Positions 50,687 through 59,455 of a stretch of DNA of 64,000 bases are shown here, in pieces; position 1 is the first letter of the stretch, and each line of letters begins with the position of its first letter. The notes under the pieces are model-generated. The model did no database searches, had not been told where the DNA came from, and was given only the letters and a program-made list of their open reading frames with translations. Source of the stretch: an uncultured Acidobacteriia bacterium (GTDB lineage Bacteria > Acidobacteriota > Terriglobia > Bryobacterales > Bryobacteraceae); contig CAIXXM010000024.1 of assembly GCA_903923395.1 (NCBI GenBank), forward strand, positions 62,001 through 126,000. The letters run 5' to 3'. Made by a program: the position numbers and the translations under genes.

Positions 50687-51589
50687 CTACAGGGAGCTGA
50701 CTTCTGCTCCAGCTTCAGGTTCCGCAGCAACCTCAGAAGCCGGTCCCTTGCGTGACGAGGTCTGGGTGTCGTCGAGCATCAGGCTTTCCTGCATGATCTG
50801 CTCGGCGTACTTGGGGTCCACATATTGAGAATACTCGGTGAGGTCTTCCACCGGGGTTTCATCACCGGTGACGAGCTTCTCTGCCGAGGTGAAGTCCTGC
50901 TCGGTGGCGAGTGCACGGCCTTCAATCACGGCATCCGCGATCTTGCTGGTGAACAGGCGGATGGCGCGCAGAGCGTCATCGTTGCCGGGGATGACCCAGT
51001 CCACAACGTCGGGGTCGCAATTCGTGTCCACAATGGCGACGACGGGGATACCCAAGCGGCGGGCTTCCTTCACTGCGATCGCTTCCTTGTTGGAGTCGAT
51101 GATGAAGATCACATCCGGCAGGCCGGGCATGTCCTTGATACCGGCCAAGTTGGAATCGAGCTGCTTGCGCTCGCGTTCCATGCGGACGATTTCCTTCTTG
51201 GGACGGCCGCCCCAGTTGCCTTCAGCGTTCATCTGTTCGAGTTCTTTGAGACGCTTGATGGACTTCTGGACCGTGGTCATGTTGGTGAGAAGACCACCCA
51301 GCCAGCGCTGGTTAATGTAGAACATCTGGCAGCGGTTGGCTTCTTCAGCAACGGCTTCCTGCGCCTGGCGCTTGGTGCCGACGAACAAAACGTTCTTGCC
51401 CTGCGCCGACATTTCCACTACATACCGCGCGGCATCCTTGAAGAGCTTCAGCGTCTTCTGGAGGTCGATGATGTAGATACCGTTACGTTCGCCAAAGATG
51501 TATTCCTTCATCTTTGGATTCCAGCGCTTGGTCTGGTGCCCGAAGTGAACGCCAGCTTCGAGCAATTCTTTCATTGATATTGCAGGCAA
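50687..51589 (-). CDS. rpsB: 30S ribosomal protein S2
   Basis: This 300-aa protein shows the S2 marks [24 protein letters not shown] in pieces, [40 protein letters not shown], and [16 protein letters not shown]. It is longer than E. coli S2 (241 aa) because of a C-terminal acidic tail of about 60 residues ending in [11 protein letters not shown]. The start is a TTG at 51589: AGGAG lies 5 bases upstream (51595-51599), while the next ATG, 15 bases on, is too far from that site. Confidence 0.96.
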   Translation of the reverse strand: MPAISMKELLEAGVHFGHQTKRWNPKMKEYIFGERNGIYIIDLQKTLKLFKDAARYVVEMSAQGKNVLFVGTKRQAQEAVAEEANRCQMFYINQRWLGGLLTNMTTVQKSIKRLKELEQMNAEGNWGGRPKKEIVRMERERKQLDSNLAGIKDMPGLPDVIFIIDSNKEAIAVKEARRLGIPVVAIVDTNCDPDVVDWVIPGNDDALRAIRLFTSKIADAVIEGRALATEQDFTSAEKLVTGDETPVEDLTEYSQYVDPKYAEQIMQESLMLDDTQTSSRKGPASEVAAEPEAGAEVSSL

Positions 51590-51594
51590 ACTAT

Positions 51595-51599
51595 CTCCT
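51595..51599 (-). promoter_or_regulatory. Ribosome binding site fixing a TTG start for rpsB
   Basis: AGGAG on the minus strand ends 5 bases before TTG (51589) and 20 bases before the first ATG (51574). The spacing supports TTG initiation. Confidence 0.7.
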
Positions 51600-51714
51600 T
51601 AAATCACTAACCGGAAGAACAGGCGCGTGCGGCCCAAAGCGAGATTTGCACGCTGCTCCACCGGGATTACAACCAAGAAACAACGTATAGAGAACCATAC
51701 GCCGAACATAGAAC

Positions 51715-51740
51715 CGGGGCGCGAAGTGATTCGCGCCCCG
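51715..51740 (-). terminator. Strong hairpin downstream of rpsI
   Basis: CGGGGCGCGAA pairs perfectly with TTCGCGCCCCG around the loop GTGA. It is 65 bases after the rpsI stop on the minus strand and before rpsB. It probably ends the rplM-rpsI transcript. No T-run follows. The rest of the 215-base gap 51590-51804 shows nothing else clear and must hold the rpsB promoter. Confidence 0.6.
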
Positions 51741-51804
51741 CCCACCCAGCCGCAGGACCCCTGAATTGGACTGCGGCGAACTTGTATTTCCAGACTCCCG
51801 TGGT

Positions 51805-52206
51805 TTAGCGCTTGGAGAACTGGAACCGCTTGCGAGCGCCCTTTTGACCGTACTTCTTGCGCTCGTGCTGCCGGGGATCGCGGCGGAGGTAACCGGCCTT
51901 CTTCAAGGCGGGCCGCAATTCGGCGTTGAACTCAACCAGAGCACGGGCAATACCCATGCGGATGGCACCGGCCTGACCGGAAACGCCACCACCGTTGGCC
52001 AGAATCAGAACATCAAAACGGTCCAGCATCTGGACTTCGTTCAACGGCTGACGGACCGGCACGCGGGTCTGTTCGGTGGGGAAATAGCTTTCAAGCTCAC
52101 GGCCGTTGATGGTGATTTTGCCCGAGCCGGGACGAAGGAACACACGGGCTACGCTGCGCTTGCGGCGGCCGGTTCCGAGATACTGTTCGATTTTGCGGAT
52201 TGCCAA
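51805..52206 (-). CDS. rpsI: 30S ribosomal protein S9
   Basis: This 133-aa protein shows the S9 marks [55 protein letters not shown] split across the core and the basic tail [17 protein letters not shown]. The start is TTG at 52206 with AGAGG (52215-52219) 8 bases upstream; no ATG is suitably placed. It follows rplM by 24 bases, the usual order. Confidence 0.97.
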   Translation of the reverse strand: MAIRKIEQYLGTGRRKRSVARVFLRPGSGKITINGRELESYFPTEQTRVPVRQPLNEVQMLDRFDVLILANGGGVSGQAGAIRMGIARALVEFNAELRPALKKAGYLRRDPRQHERKKYGQKGARKRFQFSKR

Positions 52207-52230
52207 CGGAATAACCTCTTTTTGCGAAAA

Positions 52231-52686
52231 CTATTTGGTCTCTTCGACGACCTTGCGGTCGACCACGAGTTCCACCGGCTTCTGTGCCTGGTGGGGGTGC
52301 TTGTCACCCGCATAAACATTGAGCTTGCGGTACATCTGCTTGCCAAGCTTGGTCTTGGGGAGCATGCCGGAGATGGCTTCTTCAATCATCCTCGCGGGAC
52401 GAGAAGCGCGGACGGCTTTGGCTCCGGTCTCCACCAGACCACCGGGATAGCCGGTGAAGTGGCGATAAACCTTCTGCTCGTCCTTGCGGCCAGTCAGCTT
52501 CACCTTCGCCGCGTTGATCACGATCACGTGGTCACCGGTGTCGATGAAAGGGGTGTAGGTGGCCTTGTGCTTGCCCATCAACAACCGGGCCGCGTGGCTT
52601 GCGAGCTTGCCAAGCACCACATCATTGGCATCGATCACGTGCCACTGTCTATCGATTCCCTGTTTTGTTGGGAAAACCGTACTCAT
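52231..52686 (-). CDS. rplM: 50S ribosomal protein L13
   Basis: This 151-aa protein shows the L13 marks RQWHVIDANDVVLGKLASHAA, LMGKHKATYTPFIDTGD, VIVINAAKVKLTGRK, YRHFTGYPGGL and MLPKTKLGKQMYRKLNVYAG. I chose the ATG at 52686; 28 upstream in-frame residues do not belong to the family. It begins the rplM-rpsI operon. Confidence 0.97.
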   Translation of the reverse strand: MSTVFPTKQGIDRQWHVIDANDVVLGKLASHAARLLMGKHKATYTPFIDTGDHVIVINAAKVKLTGRKDEQKVYRHFTGYPGGLVETGAKAVRASRPARMIEEAISGMLPKTKLGKQMYRKLNVYAGDKHPHQAQKPVELVVDRKVVEETK

Positions 52687-52780
52687 GAACCTGACTCCAT
52701 TTTTCTTCGCAGACGCCGAACTCCCGACAGTCCGCAGGCACGCACCAATTGCGCGACCAAATTTAAACACTCAACTAATT

Positions 52781-52810
52781 AGGCTATCGAACGCAGGAGA
52801 GTATTGTCAA
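52781..52810 (-). promoter_or_regulatory. Possible promoter of rplM-rpsI
   Basis: On the minus strand TTGACA (52805-52810), a perfect -35 box, is followed after 18 bases by TAGCCT (52781-52786), a weak -10 box. It lies about 95 bases before the rplM start. A second TTGACA on the plus strand at 52815-52820 faces the divergent secreted-protein gene but has no good -10 box. Confidence 0.42.
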
Positions 52811-52882
52811 ACTCTTGACACAATTCGAGACATACACATTTTGCAGCCCGCTTGCTAGTACAGTGGATGTACCGGAGCGAAC

Positions 52883-54628
52883 GTGAAGAAAATGCGCCTG
52901 TTAACCCTGCTTCCCGTACCTTTGGCTGTTTGGAGCCTTGCCTGTCCGGCAATTACCGCTCAAGTCCAATTGCTCGGAACTCGAGGAGGCATCCTGCGGC
53001 CTTCCGGTGACGCGACGCTTACCAACATTGTACTCGCTTCCGGGGTCTCACCGGAAGGAAATCGTCATTTTTCGAAAGATGTTTTCCTGATCCAGCCTGC
53101 GACGGGTTCGGTGAAACAGTTAACCGGCTTCGCGGACACCATCGATACCCCGGGCGCAACCTCCGTCGCGATTGCGCCGGAGGGCACTTCGGCAGCGTAC
53201 CTGGCGCTCTACAACAAGGGCGGACAGCAAGCTGAGGAAGTGCACGTGCTTGACCTGCCGGGTGGCAATGACCGGTTGATTGCCACGAACACTGAACCCT
53301 GCATCCAGCCTTCCTGTGCGAATTGTGTCCTGCCCTGCCTGCATGACCTCCACTATTCCGCCGATGGGAAGCAGATCCTCTGGGCTTCTTCGCACGGCAA
53401 CCCTTTTTTTGTGGCCAAGGTGAACGGTTCCGGTGTCCTGCGGCTGAGTGTGCCCGATGGCATCCTGGCGAATTCCGCGAATGTGGTCACGGCGGACGGG
53501 CGCCTGGTCTTCCTGCGGTACACAAACGGTCAGGCGGGCCCATGGGCTGCTGCGCTCGACGGTTCTTCCCTGACGCCGCTTGGCTACGGGCCGGTGAACA
53601 GTGATTTCGTGGTGAGCAGTGATGCCAGCACGTTTGCCTGGCAACAGCAGGATGCCATCGCGGTGGTGAGGAACAACCAGTTGAGTACGGTGGTATCAAG
53701 CGGACCGTTTTCCAGCCTGGCCCTGTCGGCGTCGGGGAATAAGCTCTCGTTTCTCGCAGGGGGGCAGATCTGGGCTCCGGCGCGGATTACCGCCTACCAG
53801 TTCTCTGAAGTTCGGGACGTCGCTTGGAATGCCGCCGGCACGAAACTGCTCTTCAGCACCGCGGAGACGGGCAATGCACAGACCGCTGCCGTTTGGATCG
53901 CCAATGCCGACGGCAGCAATCTGCAAGCGGTTTACGCCCCGGGGTCGATTAACCCAAACGGTGTGATCGGCATCAATTCCCAGGGACTTCCCCTGGCGCT
54001 CTCGCCCGGTTCCTATTTCACGATTTACGGGCAGAACCTCCATCCGAAGGATGAACTGCTCACAAGCAGTGTTCCTGTGACGGTGAGCGGACCCGGAGGG
54101 GTCTATCCCGTGCAGGCCTTGACGCCCTGGCAGATCAATACTTTTCTCCCCATGAGCGTGCCGCCCGTCCCCGTTACGCTGACTGTCAATCTGGAGAGCG
54201 GCAGGCAATTGACCTACACGGCAAATGTTGCCGCGACGGCGCCGGCAATTGTCACTTATCCCGATGCCACCGGCAAACAGCAGGCGGCCGCATTCCATCT
54301 CTCCACGCTGCTGCCTTGCGATGCGCAACACCCGGCCCGCGCCGGGGAAACGGTGGAAACGTACGGCTTTGGGCTTGGAGCGACTGATATTCCGCAGATC
54401 ACAGGCGTCCCGGCGCCGTTCCAGCCGCTGGTCAAAACGCTGATCGCGCCTGCCGTGCTGGTGGGAACCCAGAAGGCGCAAATTCTGTTCAGCGGACTGG
54501 TGCCGGGGTTGATCGGGGTCTACCAGATCAACATCATCACGCCGGCCGTGTCCCAGGGTGATTATCAGATCCAGTGGACAACCGGAGATGTGACGCCGGT
54601 TTCGTCAGGGAACTTTTCGGTACGTTAG
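52883..54628 (+). CDS. Secreted propeller-like protein with Solibacter-type C-terminal domain (TIGR03437-like)
   Basis: This 581-aa protein has a signal peptide (LLTLLPVPLAVWSLACPAITAQ in pieces). Residues about 30-345 look like a TolB-type beta-propeller (HDLHYSADGKQILWASSHG, RDVAWNAAGTKLLFSTAETG). The last 220 residues match the C-terminal domain abundant in Solibacter and relatives: SPGSYFTIYGQNL, VQALTPWQINTFLP, ETVETYGFGLGATD, and PGLIGVYQINIITP. GTG at 52883 is chosen because GGAG lies 5 bases upstream. The role is not known; such proteins are extracellular or outer-surface. It is the best taxonomic clue in the window. Confidence 0.85.
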   Translation: MKKMRLLTLLPVPLAVWSLACPAITAQVQLLGTRGGILRPSGDATLTNIVLASGVSPEGNRHFSKDVFLIQPATGSVKQLTGFADTIDTPGATSVAIAPEGTSAAYLALYNKGGQQAEEVHVLDLPGGNDRLIATNTEPCIQPSCANCVLPCLHDLHYSADGKQILWASSHGNPFFVAKVNGSGVLRLSVPDGILANSANVVTADGRLVFLRYTNGQAGPWAAALDGSSLTPLGYGPVNSDFVVSSDASTFAWQQQDAIAVVRNNQLSTVVSSGPFSSLALSASGNKLSFLAGGQIWAPARITAYQFSEVRDVAWNAAGTKLLFSTAETGNAQTAAVWIANADGSNLQAVYAPGSINPNGVIGINSQGLPLALSPGSYFTIYGQNLHPKDELLTSSVPVTVSGPGGVYPVQALTPWQINTFLPMSVPPVPVTLTVNLESGRQLTYTANVAATAPAIVTYPDATGKQQAAAFHLSTLLPCDAQHPARAGETVETYGFGLGATDIPQITGVPAPFQPLVKTLIAPAVLVGTQKAQILFSGLVPGLIGVYQINIITPAVSQGDYQIQWTTGDVTPVSSGNFSVR

Positions 54629-54668
54629 CCCGCGCCCGGTTCGGCGGGAATGCGAAACTGAAAGGGTC

Positions 54669-55826
54669 ATGAGCAACCAACAGAGGCGTCCCGTGCGCGT
54701 GCGCCGCATTGATGAAGTCAGTTCGGTCCACGAGATTTTTGAGCACTGCCTGCCTGCCTTTGGCGGTGCGTATCTGCGCCGTGTGTACAGCATTCTGGAT
54801 ATGGCGATCGGCAAGGGCTGCCCGATTACCCTGGCAATCTCCGGGCCGGTGACGGTTTCCGGACAGCACCAGGCGTGGCTGATTCCTCTGCTTGAGACCG
54901 GCTGGGTGGCTTACGTCAGCACCACGGATGCGGTTTGTTATCACGATGGTCACCGCAGTTTGAATGCCCATCTGCTGGACCCCATCTATGAAGTGCCTAT
55001 CTTCGGTGACGATGCGGCGCTGCGGGATGAGAACGTCATCCGCGTCACGGATATGGCGTTCGATGAAGAAGTCCTGCTCGATCAGGATAAGTTCCTGGCG
55101 GCGATGTTTACGCGGCCGGAGTTCCAGCGGAAGATGACCGGCACGGAGTTGCGGAACCGGCTCGGACGGTATTACGGTGCGCAGGAACAGGCAAACGGTG
55201 TGCAGCCCGGGTTGCTTTCCACCTGCCAGCGGCTGGGTATTCCGGTGTTTGTCGGTGCTCCGGCGGATGGCAGCGTGTTTCTGAATTCCATGAAGTTATG
55301 GGCGATGAAGCAGGCGGGTTTGATCCCGGAATATGCGTTTGACATCGACTTGCATGCCGAGGTCTTTGAAGCCTGCGCCTATCATCACTGGGGCTTGTTT
55401 GAGAGCGAAGCCAAGGCAATTGCGACATTGATTCTGGGCGGTGGCGTGCCGAAGAACTATAACTTGCAACCGGAGCCGGCGTTGGGTCAGGTGCTGGGTT
55501 TGCCGAATGTGCGGGGTTATGAGTTCGATGTGCAGATTACTACTGCTCCTGTGACCGACGGCTCGCTGTCTTCCTGTCCGCCCGCAGAAGCCGTAACCTG
55601 GGGCAAGGTGGATAAGGATACTTACATGCAGTCGACGGAGAGCATGAGCGGGGATTATTCCACCGTGATGCCGTTTATCGTGAAGGCATTGATGGAAAAG
55701 CATGGCCGGCGCGAACCTTCGCGCTTGTATGAGAAGCGCGAAGAGTTGGTGGCAAAGTTGACCGATGCAGTGCGGGCGAACGGGGATTGGTTGATGGAGA
55801 GCTTGCGGTATCCGCTGGCGGGGTAA
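54669..55826 (+). CDS. Deoxyhypusine synthase-like protein
   Basis: This 385-aa protein belongs to the deoxyhypusine synthase superfamily, NAD-dependent enzymes that transfer an aminobutyl group from spermidine. It has IFEHCLPAFGGAYLRRVY, LAISGPVTVSGQHQAWLIPLLE, GYEFDVQITTAPVTDGSLSSC as the NAD-binding-type segment, and the catalytic-lysine motif WGK (Lys313) in AVTWGKVDKD. Bacteria have no eIF5A, and bacterial members act in polyamine reactions such as homospermidine synthesis or are uncharacterised. A single gene, 40 bases after the secreted protein. Confidence 0.85.
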   Translation: MSNQQRRPVRVRRIDEVSSVHEIFEHCLPAFGGAYLRRVYSILDMAIGKGCPITLAISGPVTVSGQHQAWLIPLLETGWVAYVSTTDAVCYHDGHRSLNAHLLDPIYEVPIFGDDAALRDENVIRVTDMAFDEEVLLDQDKFLAAMFTRPEFQRKMTGTELRNRLGRYYGAQEQANGVQPGLLSTCQRLGIPVFVGAPADGSVFLNSMKLWAMKQAGLIPEYAFDIDLHAEVFEACAYHHWGLFESEAKAIATLILGGGVPKNYNLQPEPALGQVLGLPNVRGYEFDVQITTAPVTDGSLSSCPPAEAVTWGKVDKDTYMQSTESMSGDYSTVMPFIVKALMEKHGRREPSRLYEKREELVAKLTDAVRANGDWLMESLRYPLAG

Positions 55827-55837
55827 GACCTGCGAGG

Positions 55838-56191
55838 CTAAAACTCTACCAAGTCGATATCCGTCTGTTGGCGGTGATTGGTTGCCCGGTCGCCTTCGCC
55901 CTGCGTGCTTCTGGTCCGAAGCGACGTTCCAGCACCATCCCGGCTTCTACGACGGAGTATCCGGACACGTTCTGGCCCGGCCCTGAGAATAACGACCAAG
56001 GCAGAGATGTCGGTCGGGCAGCACAACGGTCGGAAATCTCCATGAGCCGATCAAGATCGGGCCCGGCGCCCCGCTTACGCGCGAGTCGTTCCCGCAGCGA
56101 ATGGCGCAGGGTGTCGGTCAACGACTCACCAGTCAGATCCGCCAACTCTCTGGCAAGTTGATACACTTCCAGATCTTTGATGTAAAGTCAC
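55838..56191 (-). pseudogene. Decayed vapBC-type toxin-antitoxin remnant
   Basis: The upstream part keeps a VapB-like antitoxin (PF07704-like): IKDLEVYQLARELADLTGESLTD split by a frame change just after a GTG start at 56191, then LRHSLRERLARKRG. Instead of ending, this frame runs on through LMEISDRCAARP into a fragment that resembles PIN-toxin sequence (SGYSVVEAGMVLERRFGPEA). In another frame a piece of VapC-like start is visible: DISALVVILRAGPE. About 20 residues of the toxin core are missing between the two pieces, and the catalytic acidic set is incomplete. An in-frame fusion ORF of 106 codons survives at 55846-56166. No functional toxin is expected. Confidence 0.65.
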
Positions 56192-56268
56192 GACAACCTT
56201 CCAACCTGGCTCGCAATAGTCCCGGATTGTTTACTCCCGCACTAACAGAATTTCGGCGGGATCAAGCA

Positions 56269-57300
56269 TTAGTTCAAGAAATACGTGCGGTACAACGTAT
56301 CCCGCTGCTTCGGTACAAACCCTGCATCGCGGATCAATCGCCGCAGTTCCTCTTCCGTCGCCTGGTGATGCGTTCCCGCGGCGGACACCACGTTCTCTTC
56401 GATCATGATGCTGCCAACGTCATTACCGCCGAAGCGCAGCCCTAACTGGCAGGTCTTCAGGCCCGGTGTTACCCAGGAACTCTGTATGTTCAGGATGTTA
56501 TCGAGATAGATCCGGGAAATGGCCAGGGTTTTGAGATACTCCACCGCAGTCGCTTCCTCTTTGACGAAGCGGCCCAGTGACGTATATTCGCGCTGGAAAC
56601 TCCACGGGATGAAGGCGGTAAACCCGCCGGTATCCTCTTGAATCTGGCGCACGATATCAAAGTGGTTCATGCGCTGCTCAATGGTTTCGCCGCAGCCGAA
56701 CATCATCGTTGCCGTGGTCCGCATGCCGAGAGCGTGCGCGGTGCGGTGCACATCAATCCATTCCTGCGAACTGCACTTCAGGCGGCTGATCCGGTGACGA
56801 ACGCCATCATCGAGAATCTCCGCGCCACCGCCCGGGATGGAGTCCAAACCGGCGTCCCGCAGGCGGGCGATGGTGTCGTACAGAGAAAGGCCGCTGACTT
56901 CGGCGATGTTGGTGATCTCCGGCGCGGAAAAGCAGTGGCACCAAATGTCGAACTTGTCTTTGATCGCACGCAGCAGATCTTCGTACCACTCGATCTTGAG
57001 ATCGGGGTGCAGACCGCCCTGGAAGAGAATGCCCGTGCCGCCGAGACCCACCGTCTCCTGAATCTTGTCGAAGATCACTTCGCGGGGCAGGACGTAGCCC
57101 TCCTGGTGACCCATGGGCCGGTAGAAGGCGCAGAAACTGCAGTACTCCGTGCAGAAGTTGGTGTAGTTGATGTTGCGGTCAATAATGTAACTGACCACAC
57201 CTTCCGGATGCAACTTGCGGCGGACCGCATCCGCCTCCATGCCGATGCCGATGAGGTCATCCGAGGCAAACAGGTCAATCGCTTCCGCACGGGAAATCAT
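56269..57300 (-). CDS. mqnC: Cyclic dehypoxanthinyl futalosine synthase
   Basis: This 343-aa radical SAM enzyme cyclises dehypoxanthinyl futalosine in the futalosine route to menaquinone. The cluster motif is C50-x3-C54-x2-C57 in NFCTEYCSFCAFYR. Typical also are GGTGILFQGGLHPDL, FSAPEITNIAE, SIPGGGAEIL and TATMMFGCGETIEQR. The ATG has GGAG about 8 bases upstream. Close relatives (MqnE, CofH) share the fold, but IPWSFQREYTSLG and length favour MqnC. No other mqn gene is in the window. Confidence 0.92.
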   Translation of the reverse strand: MISRAEAIDLFASDDLIGIGMEADAVRRKLHPEGVVSYIIDRNINYTNFCTEYCSFCAFYRPMGHQEGYVLPREVIFDKIQETVGLGGTGILFQGGLHPDLKIEWYEDLLRAIKDKFDIWCHCFSAPEITNIAEVSGLSLYDTIARLRDAGLDSIPGGGAEILDDGVRHRISRLKCSSQEWIDVHRTAHALGMRTTATMMFGCGETIEQRMNHFDIVRQIQEDTGGFTAFIPWSFQREYTSLGRFVKEEATAVEYLKTLAISRIYLDNILNIQSSWVTPGLKTCQLGLRFGGNDVGSIMIEENVVSAAGTHHQATEEELRRLIRDAGFVPKQRDTLYRTYFLN

Positions 57301-57346
57301 AGGTCTTGCTCCAAGTTATACGATGTCCGCCGCATGCGGACGGACG

Positions 57347-58210
57347 CTAAGATACTGCTTCCACCAGCTCTTTGAGCTTTTGCCCGCAGATACGGCTGGC
57401 TTCAAACTTGTTGCCGCCGGGTCCGGGCCAGTGGGTTTCGATGTGGATGTACCCTTTGTAACCATCCGCTGCCAGCGCGGCCATCTGTCCCTTCCAGTCC
57501 ACTGCACATTCGCCCAGGGGTCCCCAGAGTGCCTTGTGGCCATCGAGGTGGCAATCCTTCGCGTGCACGTGGCCGATGCGCTTCGGATCGAGCATCTGGT
57601 AGCCATTGGGATATGGCGTTTCTCCTGCCACATAAGCATTGGCAGGGTCCCAGACGACCTGCAGATTCGGATGATCAATCGCGGCAATCACCCGCGCTGT
57701 TTCCGCCGCGGTGCCGATGTTGCAGGCATGTTCGTTTTCGATGCCGATGATCAGGCCTTCGGCGGCCGCTTTATCGGCAAGGTCCTGGAGCGCGTCCACA
57801 ATGCGTTCGAAGATGGCATCGGGGTCGACCACGCGCCAGTATGAGAAGACGCGGATGATCTTGGCTCCGGTGCGCTTGGCGATATGGAAGGCCTTGGCCG
57901 TCAGCCGGGGCTGGTCTTCGAAAGTGTGCTTGGAATTGAAGATGTCCTGTTGGAAGCGGGAGTCCAGTTCCGGGGCATCGGGCAGCGTGCACTTGAGCAG
58001 CGGTGTCGCGATGGAGATGATCTTCAGTCCGTTGGCTTCACAGAGTTCGATGGCTGCGGTGAGCTCATCTTCGGTGAGGTCCATGATGTTCTTCCCGCCT
58101 ACGACGCGGAGTTCCGCTCCGGTCATGCCGAGCTCCTTCATCGCAGGCGCGGCGATGGCAAGGTCGGGCGAGAATTCGTCAGTGATGGCGCCAATCGGGA
58201 AACGTAGCAT
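57347..58210 (-). CDS. Sugar phosphate isomerase/epimerase-like TIM-barrel protein
   Basis: This 287-aa protein belongs to the xylose isomerase-like TIM-barrel family (AP_endonuc_2). Metal-site candidates are Glu in LIIGIENEHACNIGT, VVWDPANAYVAG, HVHAKDC and GYIHIETHWPG. Such proteins isomerise or epimerise keto-sugars or inositols. No signal peptide is present. It lies 46 bases upstream of mqnC on the same strand. TGCTAACAT just before the ATG could be an extended -10 box. The substrate is unknown. Confidence 0.87.
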   Translation of the reverse strand: MLRFPIGAITDEFSPDLAIAAPAMKELGMTGAELRVVGGKNIMDLTEDELTAAIELCEANGLKIISIATPLLKCTLPDAPELDSRFQQDIFNSKHTFEDQPRLTAKAFHIAKRTGAKIIRVFSYWRVVDPDAIFERIVDALQDLADKAAAEGLIIGIENEHACNIGTAAETARVIAAIDHPNLQVVWDPANAYVAGETPYPNGYQMLDPKRIGHVHAKDCHLDGHKALWGPLGECAVDWKGQMAALAADGYKGYIHIETHWPGPGGNKFEASRICGQKLKELVEAVS

Positions 58211-58334
58211 TTACAACAGAAATGTTAGCAGAAAGGCAGTTGGACTCTTGAGAAAACCGCCGCACAACGGCTGCCCCTGTCCCTCGTGTGTCCCTCTCGA
58301 CTGTGCGGCTGACGAAATCCGTTACGATGTGAGC

Positions 58335-58940
58335 ATGGCGTTCACGATCGAAGAAGCGTTTCTCCCGGCGACTCTGACTTCGCCGCGGATGACGGATGAG
58401 CAGTTTTCCGCGTTTTGTGCCGAGCACCCGGATCTGTTTTTTGAGACGACAGCCGACGGGGAGATCATCGTCATGCCACCCAATTTTTCTTTGACCAGTA
58501 TTCGCAACCGGGAAATCACCAGTCAACTGGACCGCTGGGCTGCGGTGGATGGCCGCGGTTTTGTCGGTGAGTCCTCTGGTGGGTATCTACTGCCAAACGG
58601 TGCCCGCCGGTCCCCTGACGCCTGCTGGATCGCCAAGGAAGCGATCCGCCAACTCCCTGCCGAAAGCCTGGAAAGTTACTGGCACCTCTGCCCGGCTTTC
58701 GTGATCGAACTCCGTTCGAGCTCTGACCGTCTGCCCGTTTTGCGCGCGAAGATGCGGGAATACCTCGAAAACGGCGCAGAACTCGGATGGCTGATTGATC
58801 CTGAAACGCGCACGGTCGAAATCTACCGGCAAGGGAAAGAGCCTGAGTTACAGGCGGGCATCTTCTCCGTTGCCGGCGAAGGGCCTGTGGAAGGCTTCGT
58901 GCTGGAGTTGAAGACGGTGTGGGACCCGTTCTCGCGGTAA
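58335..58940 (+). CDS. Uma2-family (DUF820) endonuclease-like protein
   Basis: This 201-aa protein matches the Uma2 family with a restriction-endonuclease-like fold. It has MTDEQFSAFCAEHPDLFFETT, DGEIIVMPP, SPDACWIAKEA (the D of the PD-(D/E)xK core), PAFVIELRSSSDRLPVL (E-x-R/K type) and YLENGAELGWLIDP. I chose ATG at 58335; the long upstream frame runs antisense through the isomerase gene and is a shadow. Uma2 proteins are abundant in cyanobacteria and Acidobacteria and their biological role is unsettled. Confidence 0.88.
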   Translation: MAFTIEEAFLPATLTSPRMTDEQFSAFCAEHPDLFFETTADGEIIVMPPNFSLTSIRNREITSQLDRWAAVDGRGFVGESSGGYLLPNGARRSPDACWIAKEAIRQLPAESLESYWHLCPAFVIELRSSSDRLPVLRAKMREYLENGAELGWLIDPETRTVEIYRQGKEPELQAGIFSVAGEGPVEGFVLELKTVWDPFSR

Positions 58941-58944
58941 CAGC

Positions 58945-59156
58945 TTAGCCAAGTAAACCGAGAAACTCGTCGAGTCCGATGCCGGACTGGTTCAGGATGC
59001 TTTTCAACTTTCCGGGCGCGATCGCGCGATGAGCAGGTACCGTAACGCGCAAACGGCTCGTTCTGATATGCGAACCTGTCTGGCGGGTCATGACAAACCC
59101 CGTTCGCTCCAGTGCCCGAACAACATCGGACCCGAAACGTCGCGGGGTAGTTTCAT
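58945..59156 (-). pseudogene. hicA: Frameshifted hicA-type toxin gene
   Basis: The ATG at 59156 begins MKLPRDVSGP, then a single missing base near 59125-59129 breaks the frame. In the next frame follow VVRALERTGFVMTRQTGSHI, RTSRLRVTVPAHRAIAPGK and LKSILNQSGIGLDEFLGLL, a HicA fold with its GSH catalytic histidine. The span is 212 bases, one short of 71 codons. Its start overlaps the stop of the hicB-like gene by ATGA, as in intact pairs. Confidence 0.8.
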
Positions 59157-59376
59157 GCGGCGGCTAAGATAGGGTCATCTGCGAAGTGCAACTGGATTTG
59201 CCGCGGCAACTCGTCAACGTCGAAGTGAGCAGCCACAGCACCACGGATGTTCGCCTCCAACTCACTTAGGCTCTCGCCCTGCGTTGTAATCCCCCCAGGC
59301 CCTGCGGTTCGTCCCAGGATGCGATGAGGAGCCCGCTTTCCGGGCAGGTTTCCACGCGGATAGTAATCTTTTCCAC
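59153..59376 (-). pseudogene. hicB: Frameshifted hicB-type antitoxin gene
   Basis: From GTG at 59376 the frame reads EKITIRVETCPESGLLIASW and DEPQG, then a run of six C (plus strand 59291-59296) lacks one base. The next frame continues ITTQGESLSELEANIRGAVA, AHFDVDELPRQIQLHFADD and PILAAA, a HicB-type antitoxin. The span of 224 bases is one short of 75 codons. The homopolymer makes either mutation or a sequencing error possible. The 515-base stretch 58941-59455 holds these two remnants and no intact gene. Confidence 0.78.
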
Positions 59377-59455
59377 GGTCTGATTCTATCCCAGTCTGGC
59401 GCGGCTACCCCTTCATCCTCTCCAACTTCCGTTACAGCGTCTTCCGCTCGATATC

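Noticed and set aside
52815-52843. Plus-strand promoter for the TIGR03437-like gene with TTGACA
   Set aside because: The -35 box is perfect but the hexamer 17 bases downstream (ATTTTG) is a poor -10 box.
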